Origin: an uncultured Bacteroides sp.
GTDB taxonomy: Bacteria; Bacteroidota; Bacteroidia; Bacteroidales; Bacteroidaceae
Reading direction: 5' to 3'
NCBI GenBank assembly: GCA_945965395.1
Contig: CAMFND010000043.1
Location: 1 to 32,319, forward strand
Length of the DNA: 32,319 bases
The notes under the pieces are model-generated. The model saw only the letters and a program-made list of their open reading frames with translations. It was not told where the DNA came from and did not search any database. Every line of letters begins with the position of its first letter. Within the stretch, counting starts at the first letter, position 1. This document shows, piece by piece, positions 27,145 to 32,319 of this stretch. Position numbers and translations under genes: made by a program.

Positions 27145-27822
27145 TTACTCGCGACGATTCATATAAATCGTTACGTAGTAAATCAGCGTAGCCAGTGAAC
27201 CCAAGGCAGCCACGACATACGTATAGGCAGCCGACTTCAAGGCATCCGTAGCCTGCTGATGATTAAACGCATTGGTAATTCCGGCATTACTCAACCATAC
27301 CAGTGCCCGACGGCTTGCATCAATTTCTACCGGAAGGGTAATGAAACTGAACAACGTAGTCATGGCAAACAGACAGATACCGATAAGCAGCAGCTGCGGA
27401 AAAGAGTTGACCATCAAAATACCCGCCAACAACACCCAAGACACGATGGAAGAAGAAAACTGTACTACCGGAACCAAAGCCGAACGCATACGCAAAGGTG
27501 CGTATCCCCGCGCATGCTGTACCGCATGTCCACACTCGTGAGCAGCCACTGCCGCAGCAGCCACACTTGCACTACCATAAACTCCTTCACTCAAATTCAC
27601 CGTCTTGTTCATCGGGTTATAATGGTCGGTCAACATTCCCGACGTACTGGTCACCGTCACGTCGTAAATACCATTGTCACGCAGCATCTTCTCCGCCACT
27701 TCCCTTCCTGTCATGCCATTGGTCAACGGCATCTGGGAATATTTTTCAAATTTACTCTTCAGGTTTGCCTGAACCAGGTAACTGATAATCGCAATACCTA
27801 TAAATACAATCCAAATCAACAT
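27145..27822 (-). CDS. Membrane zinc metallopeptidase (YugP/Zn_peptidase_2 family)
   Basis: Predicted integral membrane peptidase of 225 residues. An N-terminal helix (LIWIVFIGIAIISYLVQA) is followed by the zinc motif HECGH in AVAAHECGHAVQHARGYAPL (about residues 90-110) and by further helices (FSSSIVSWVLLAGILMV, LLLIGICLFAMTTLFSFITL). At the C-terminus YTYVVAALGSLATLIYYVTI forms the last helix. The upstream part TGREVAEKMLRDNGIYDVTV and the LTDHYNPMNKTVNLSEGVY segment are typical of the family. Substrate and role are unknown. It is a single gene divergent from topB. Confidence 0.93.
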   Translation of the reverse strand: MLIWIVFIGIAIISYLVQANLKSKFEKYSQMPLTNGMTGREVAEKMLRDNGIYDVTVTSTSGMLTDHYNPMNKTVNLSEGVYGSASVAAAAVAAHECGHAVQHARGYAPLRMRSALVPVVQFSSSIVSWVLLAGILMVNSFPQLLLIGICLFAMTTLFSFITLPVEIDASRRALVWLSNAGITNAFNHQQATDALKSAAYTYVVAALGSLATLIYYVTIYMNRRE

Positions 27823-27940
27823 AATTTCTTCATTTAATTGTTATACTAATTCTTTTAGCAAAAACCTTGCCAAAAGAAAGGTTGTCAGTCATTTCTGTCC
27901 AAAGATAAAGATTTTATTTTTCTATTCAGGCAACTTTACG

Positions 27941-27948
27941 TAATTTTG
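27941..27948 (+). promoter_or_regulatory. -7 element of topB
   Basis: TAATTTTG matches the Bacteroides -7 consensus, 21 bases before the chosen ATG. A TTG inside this box opens the same frame, but it would be upstream of the transcription start. Confidence 0.55.
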
Positions 27949-27969
27949 CTCCGTATTGAAAGAAAGACC

Positions 27970-30129
27970 ATGATAGTTTGCATAGCCGAAAAGCCCAGCG
28001 TGGCACGCGACATCGCTGATGTGCTGGGAGCCAAGAACCGAAAAGAAGGATACATCGAAGGAAACGGATACCAGGTAACCTGGACATTCGGCCATCTGTG
28101 TACCCTGAAGGAACCGCATGAATATACTCCCTCGTGGAAAAGCTGGAGCCTGAGCAGCCTGCCCATGATTCCTCCCCGCTTCGGAATCAAGCTGATAAAC
28201 GACAGCGGAATTGAAAAGCAGTTTCACATCATCGAAAAACTGATGCAGGAAGCTGAAATGATTATCAACTGCGGGGATGCCGGCCAGGAAGGAGAACTCA
28301 TCCAGCGGTGGGTAATGCAAAAGGCCGGTGCCAAATGTCCGGTCAAACGACTCTGGATTTCCTCATTGACGGAAGAGGCTATACGCGACGGATTTGCCAA
28401 TCTGAAAGACCAGGCAGAGTTCCAGCCGCTCTACGAAGCCGGACTGAGCCGCGCCATCGGTGACTGGACTTTGGGCATGAATGCCACCCGACTATACACC
28501 TTGAAATACGGACAGAACAAACAGGTACTTTCCATCGGACGAGTACAGACTCCGACTCTGGCCTTGATTGTAAAAAGACAGCAGGAAATAGAACACTTCG
28601 TACCCAAGCAATACTGGGAACTGAAAACGGTCTACCGCGATACGGTGTTCTCGGCCATCGTACGAAAGAGCGATGAGGAACTGGCTGAAGAGGCTGAAAA
28701 GGAAAAAGAGAATCCTTCGGCCAAAAAGAAAATACAACCCGATGCCAACCGGGGTATTCCGCAGATTACCGATGAACAGACCGGAAAGGAGTTACTGGAA
28801 CGCATCCGGAATGTAGATTTTACCGTAACCGAAGTCAGCTCCAAGAAAGGAACGGAAGCGCCTCCCCGCCTGTTCGACTTGACCTCTTTGCAGGTGGAAT
28901 GTAATAAAAAATTCAGCTACTCGGCCGACATGACCTTGCAGCTCATCCAGTCATTATATGAAAAGAAGGTGGCTACTTATCCGCGTGTGGATACCACTTT
29001 CCTGAGTGACGACATTTATCCCAAGTGCCCTAAAATTCTGGAGGGGTTGAAAGACTATGCCGTTTACACGACGGCATTAAGCGGAAAACCACTGATTAAA
29101 TCGAAAAAAGTATTCGATAACAGCAAGGTGACCGACCACCATGCCATCATCCCCACCGGGGTACAACCGCAGGGCCTCAGCGACATGGAAAAACGGGTGT
29201 TCGACCTGATTGCCCGCCGCTTCATCGCCGTGTTCTATCCCGACTGTAAGTTTTCTACCACCACCGTCATCGGTGAAGCAGACCAGATAGAGTTCAAAGT
29301 AACCGGAAAACAGATTCTGGAACCCGGCTGGCGCGTAATCTTTGCCAAGGACGTTCCGGAGGAAGGGAAAGAAAACGAGGAAGAAAGCGTATTGCCTGCT
29401 TTCAACAAAGGAGAAAGCGGCCCGCATAGCCCGATGCTCAACGAGAAATGGACACAGCCGCCTCGTCCCTACACCGAAGCCACCCTGCTGCGTGCCATGG
29501 AAACCGCCGGAAAGCTAGTAGACAATGATGAACTTCGGGATGCCCTGAAAGAAAACGGCATTGGTCGCCCTTCTACCCGTGCAGCCATTATCGAGACCTT
29601 GTTCAAACGGCATTACATCCGCAAGGAACGCAAAAACCTGATTGCTACTCCTACCGGAGTAGAGCTGATTCAGTTAATTCACGAAGAATTGCTGAAATCG
29701 GCAGAACTGACCGGTATCTGGGAAAAGAAATTGCGCGAAATCGAACGGAAAAGTTACGATGCGGGTACCTTCTTAGCTGAATTGAAGCAGATGGTCACCG
29801 AAATAGTTTACAGCGTACTGCGTGACAACAGCAACCGCCGTGTGACCGTTACGACTGATGACAGCCCTAAAATCCCGCTGAAAAAAGCAGCTACCCCTAA
29901 AAACGGTGAAGAAGAGCCCAAGAAAAAAGCGGTTCCCCGCAAGCCACGGGCCAGTAAGAAAGCAGCCACTCCCGAAGCACCTAAGGAAGACAACCTGCCT
30001 GCCGATGACAGTATCTTAGGAAAAGCCTGTCCCGTATGCGGCACGGGCATCATTATCAAGGGAAAGACAGCCTACGGATGCTCTCAGTGGAAAAATGGAT
30101 GTAAATTCCGCAAGCCTTTTAAAGCATAA
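27970..30129 (+). CDS. topB: DNA topoisomerase III (type IA)
   Basis: Type IA topoisomerase that passes single DNA strands and decatenates replication or recombination intermediates; 719 residues from the chosen ATG (MIVCIAEKPSVARDIADVLG). The TOPRIM domain begins the protein; its acidic motif reads CGDAGQEGELI instead of the usual T-D-A-D-R-E-G-E, so the second aspartate is glycine. The central domain has ALYTLKYG-like RLYTLKYGQNKQVLSIGRVQ. The catalytic tyrosine is in VATYPRVDTTFLS, and the hinge region NGIGRPSTRAAIIETL is typical. A lysine/proline-rich linker leads to a C-terminal zinc ribbon, CPVCGTG with YGCSQWKNGCKF. A 17-bp terminator follows. Confidence 0.95.
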   Translation: MIVCIAEKPSVARDIADVLGAKNRKEGYIEGNGYQVTWTFGHLCTLKEPHEYTPSWKSWSLSSLPMIPPRFGIKLINDSGIEKQFHIIEKLMQEAEMIINCGDAGQEGELIQRWVMQKAGAKCPVKRLWISSLTEEAIRDGFANLKDQAEFQPLYEAGLSRAIGDWTLGMNATRLYTLKYGQNKQVLSIGRVQTPTLALIVKRQQEIEHFVPKQYWELKTVYRDTVFSAIVRKSDEELAEEAEKEKENPSAKKKIQPDANRGIPQITDEQTGKELLERIRNVDFTVTEVSSKKGTEAPPRLFDLTSLQVECNKKFSYSADMTLQLIQSLYEKKVATYPRVDTTFLSDDIYPKCPKILEGLKDYAVYTTALSGKPLIKSKKVFDNSKVTDHHAIIPTGVQPQGLSDMEKRVFDLIARRFIAVFYPDCKFSTTTVIGEADQIEFKVTGKQILEPGWRVIFAKDVPEEGKENEEESVLPAFNKGESGPHSPMLNEKWTQPPRPYTEATLLRAMETAGKLVDNDELRDALKENGIGRPSTRAAIIETLFKRHYIRKERKNLIATPTGVELIQLIHEELLKSAELTGIWEKKLREIERKSYDAGTFLAELKQMVTEIVYSVLRDNSNRRVTVTTDDSPKIPLKKAATPKNGEEEPKKKAVPRKPRASKKAATPEAPKEDNLPADDSILGKACPVCGTGIIIKGKTAYGCSQWKNGCKFRKPFKA

Positions 30130-30139
30130 TTATAATGCA

Positions 30140-30198
30140 TCACAAAATCTCCCCAAATGTCTGAGTTTTTGTATCGGACATTTGGGGAGATTTATTGT
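30140..30198. terminator. Bidirectional terminator between topB and the acyltransferase gene
   Basis: A perfect 17-bp stem pairs 30145-30161 with 30177-30193 around a 15-base loop, with A- and T-rich flanks on both sides, between convergent genes. Confidence 0.92.
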
Positions 30199-30222
30199 AT
30201 ATCACTTAGAAATTATTCATCC

Positions 30223-31374
30223 TCATTTCACAAATTTATTTCCAAGCCACCTTCTCACGGGTTCATCATAGAGCTTCAGACACAAGTATGCCAATGCGAT
30301 ACTTCCGAAATATGCGACAGCTGCCACCGGCCAGGTGTCTTCCAACGTATACAATTGTTTCTCGATAAGCCATGAATAGAATACATACATAATAGGATAG
30401 TGAATGGCATAAAGCGGATAAGATATATCTCCCAGGAACTTACAGATAGCGGTCGACTGCTTGTCTGTTGTCTTGCCGGATGCCCCCATACACACCAATA
30501 GAGGAAATACCACCGCAATGCATATCATCTCGAACACACCATTCAAGCATACCGGTGACTTACCTTCGATATAAGGCACACAGAAAAGTTCCAACAGGAT
30601 AATGCTGCAAATCCAGAATGCGCCTCGAATCTTGAACGGACGGAAATTTCTTGAAATCAACATACCTAATGTGAAAGGAAACAGCATTCTCAGCATGCCT
30701 CCCCAAAAGTTCAGTCCGTCGAGCGTCCAGCCCACTCCTATCATGCCATAACCTACCACATCAAACAAAGCAAACCAGGACAGTCCCAAACCGAGCAGTA
30801 TGACCAATACTGTCAGTGCCTTATTACTCAAACGATGAATGAAAAGAGCGTAAAGTATATTACCTATATATTCAAAGAATAATGACCAGCTCGGTCCGTT
30901 CAAGGAAAACATCTCTCCGTTTCCGCGTACGTCATACCCGGCTCCCGGATAAGCCGGAATAAAGCACATTGCAAGCAAGAGTGCCAGCATGACCGCGGAG
31001 GTCGCTACATGCGTACCATCCCATTTCACTCCCCCTTGCACAAAGAAAGCAATGCAACCGATTATCGCCCCCATAATAATCATCGGATGGAGTCGGATAA
31101 GTCTCCGCTTAAAGAAACCTTTTAATGTCATGTTCTTCTTCCACCGGTCATCGTACGCATATCCGATGACAAAACCTGAAAGTATAAAGAAGAAATCGAC
31201 AGCCAGATAACCATGATTAATGACAGTAATGAGAGTACCTCCTCCGGCAAAAGAAAAACCTTCGAAAATGTGATAGAACACCACAAGCAGGGCGGCCACC
31301 CCTCTTAGCCCGTCAAGAAGTTCATAATGCGGTTTTGTATCTGCAAAAGCTGAAGATGAGATTCGATGATTCAT
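30223..31374 (-). CDS. Acyltransferase 3 family membrane protein
   Basis: Integral membrane O-acyltransferase of 383 residues with about ten hydrophobic helices. The N-terminal motif LLDGLRGVAALLVVFYHIFE contains the family's conserved histidine. YLAVDFFFILSGFVIGYAY and KRRLIRLHPMII (conserved arginines) are further hallmarks of the OafA/YrhL family, which acetylates or otherwise acylates surface polysaccharides, peptidoglycan or small molecules. No glycosyltransferase cluster is nearby, so the acceptor is unknown. It is a single gene, divergent in function from its upstream Crp/Fnr-like neighbour, which lies 95 bases away on the same strand. Confidence 0.92.
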   Translation of the reverse strand: MNHRISSSAFADTKPHYELLDGLRGVAALLVVFYHIFEGFSFAGGGTLITVINHGYLAVDFFFILSGFVIGYAYDDRWKKNMTLKGFFKRRLIRLHPMIIMGAIIGCIAFFVQGGVKWDGTHVATSAVMLALLLAMCFIPAYPGAGYDVRGNGEMFSLNGPSWSLFFEYIGNILYALFIHRLSNKALTVLVILLGLGLSWFALFDVVGYGMIGVGWTLDGLNFWGGMLRMLFPFTLGMLISRNFRPFKIRGAFWICSIILLELFCVPYIEGKSPVCLNGVFEMICIAVVFPLLVCMGASGKTTDKQSTAICKFLGDISYPLYAIHYPIMYVFYSWLIEKQLYTLEDTWPVAAVAYFGSIALAYLCLKLYDEPVRRWLGNKFVK

Positions 31375-31424
31375 ATCGGAATAAATTAAACTGATTAGGA
31401 TTTATACAATACATTTACATCGCG

Positions 31425-31432
31425 CAAAGATA
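31425..31432 (-). promoter_or_regulatory. -7 element of the acyltransferase gene
   Basis: The minus strand reads TATCTTTG, matching TAnnTTTG, 50 bases before the start codon. The -33 region is not convincing. Confidence 0.5.
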
Positions 31433-31469
31433 GGGAATCTCATCCATTAAAAATTTGTCCTAAATCAAA

Positions 31470-32036
31470 TTACGGCCTTTTGCTTCGCAACCTGCTGAGA
31501 GTAGAAAGGGTGATTCCTAAATAAGATGCAATGTATTTCAGATTTACCTTTTTACAAATTTCCGGAAATTGTTTCTGAAACTCTTCATAACGCTCCTTTG
31601 CCGGCAATGACAACCTCTCTTTATGGCTTCTGTGCAACCGTCTGTATTCATTCTGATGTATGATTCTCCCCCAGTTGCATAACTCCAAGTTGGTTTCCAT
31701 AAGATTTTTGAGGTCACTTATATTTATTCTGTAGGCTTCCACTTCCTCCAGCGTTTCCACATATTCTTCACTTTTTTTGTTGTAATATAATTCATCCATG
31801 CTGAAAACAATACATCCCTCTGCCCCGAACGAGGTAGTGTATTCCTCTCCATCGACCACCCAATAGGCTCTTAAAATACCCTTCTCTATAAAATAAGCAT
31901 ACTTACAATAAATACCTTCCTTTATAAGTTGATACCTTTTAGGGAAACAGCAAGGTGTTAAATAGGATTCAAGTTCCTTTATGGTCAAATCGGACACCGG
32001 ATATTGCTTTCTAATACTCTCTATTATATTTTTCAT
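31470..32036 (-). CDS. Crp/Fnr family transcriptional regulator
   Basis: Regulator of 188 residues with an N-terminal cyclic-nucleotide-binding-like beta roll (about residues 25-115, for example QLIKEGIYCKYAYFIEKGIL, TTSFGAEGCIVFSMDELYY and VEAYRINISDL). A dimerisation helix follows, then a C-terminal helix-turn-helix, VNLKYIASYLGITLSTLSRL. The beta roll lacks an obvious cAMP phosphate-binding RSA cassette and has no FNR-type cysteine cluster, so the ligand is unknown. This short type is common in Bacteroidetes. The acyltransferase gene downstream on the same strand is a possible target. Confidence 0.9.
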   Translation of the reverse strand: MKNIIESIRKQYPVSDLTIKELESYLTPCCFPKRYQLIKEGIYCKYAYFIEKGILRAYWVVDGEEYTTSFGAEGCIVFSMDELYYNKKSEEYVETLEEVEAYRINISDLKNLMETNLELCNWGRIIHQNEYRRLHRSHKERLSLPAKERYEEFQKQFPEICKKVNLKYIASYLGITLSTLSRLRSKRP

Positions 32037-32143
32037 TTATAAGACTTGGTTTTCAATAAATAAAACTTACACACCGAGCTAGGCAGCCCGGAAACACAAC
32101 CGTATTCGTTTTTGCATTTTAAGCCACCCCAATCATAGCCACG

Positions 32144-32248
32144 ATGCACTTGGAGGATAAAGTTATAAAGATTTATAGCATAGCCGATAATTTCTATCAG
32201 GAAATTCTACCTCTCCCGGCATATAATTACAAATTCCAAAAAGCATAA
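32144..32248 (+). pseudogene. Possible N-terminal remnant of an IS982-type transposase
   Basis: A 34-codon frame reads MHLEDKVIKIYSIADNFYQE and then turns into unrelated sequence before its stop. The first 20 residues resemble the N-terminus of Bacteroides IS982-family transposases as I remember it (D-K-V-x-E-I-F/Y-x-I-A-D-D-F-C-K-E). The rest of the transposase and terminal inverted repeats are not seen. The remainder of the 283-bp region from 32037 shows no other gene. Confidence 0.4.
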
Positions 32249-32274
32249 TCCAGAACGCTTCGAAGAATTCTCTG

Positions 32275-32319
32275 TTTCACACTGCGGGATTTGTATTTCA
32301 CAGTGTGAAATATGTATCC
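32275..32319. repeat. Start of a palindromic 21-bp repeat array, cut by the window edge
   Basis: Two 21-bp units start with TTTCACA and end with TGTA (32275-32295 and 32296-32316). The second contains the perfect palindrome TTTCACAGTGTGAAA (32296-32310). The period resembles the other intergenic arrays in this window. Confidence 0.6.

Noticed and set aside
27855..27890. Inverted repeat AACCTT/AAGGTT between the zinc peptidase and topB
   Set aside because: The arms are only six bases, no second copy was found, and it has no clear relation to either promoter.
27946..27969. TTG start of topB eight codons upstream
   Set aside because: The TTG lies inside the TAATTTTG promoter element; MIVCIAEKPSVAR is the standard type IA topoisomerase start.

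Overview
The window looks like a chromosomal segment of a Bacteroidales gut bacterium (Bacteroides/Phocaeicola-like). Four things point there. Many start codons are preceded by the Bacteroides -7 element TAnnTTTG. The protein set is typical (MutA/MutB pair, TPR-type histidine kinase, SusD-like lipoprotein, DUF5020 porin, DUF2027-Smr protein). GroEL carries the Gly-Met tail. The genes are short-spaced and followed by long intrinsic hairpins. The exact species cannot be read from this. No rRNA, tRNA or CRISPR array was seen.

Layout. 1-3392: methylmalonyl-CoA mutase small (truncated by the window edge) and large subunits, then a strong terminator. 3610-5799 (-): an ABC-2 exporter (permease plus ATPase). 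6116-8142 (-): a Tsx-like outer-membrane channel followed by an AzgA-type purine permease, plausibly one purine/nucleoside uptake operon. 8257-10347 (+): a secreted GH29 alpha-L-fucosidase. 10361-13410: a methionine-related cluster, metF (-), an Lrp/AsnC regulator (-) and O-acetylhomoserine sulfhydrylase (+). 13487-14955 (-): a hotdog thioesterase and a DUF2027-Smr protein. 15108-16847 (+): queA and a Nudix hydrolase. 17037-17504 (-): guanine deaminase. 17616-21842 (+): a histidine kinase, a LuxR-type response regulator and an unusual lipoprotein. 21922-23874 (-): groES-groEL. 24161-27822 (-): rmuC, hisS and a membrane zinc peptidase. 27970-30129 (+): topoisomerase III. 30223-32036 (-): an acyltransferase and a Crp/Fnr-like regulator. 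The last 283 bases hold a probable transposase remnant and the start of a repeat array.

Most notable signals. (1) Three intergenic arrays, and probably a fourth at the right edge, are built from different short palindromes with the same 21-22 bp period. In the three complete cases they lie past the 3' ends of genes, beyond a terminator or hairpin. (2) An identical 13-bp palindrome lies upstream of metF and directly before the Lrp/AsnC start codon, with a weaker variant upstream of the sulfhydrylase promoter. This suggests a small methionine regulon. (3) A sigma-54-like -24/-12 element with upstream TGTCA/TGACA repeats precedes groES, where no TAnnTTTG element is seen. (4) The lipoprotein next to the two-component system appears to join a FAS1-like domain, an Ig-like domain, a dockerin-type calcium loop and a short SusD-like end.

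All functional calls come from reading motifs by eye; no database search was run.
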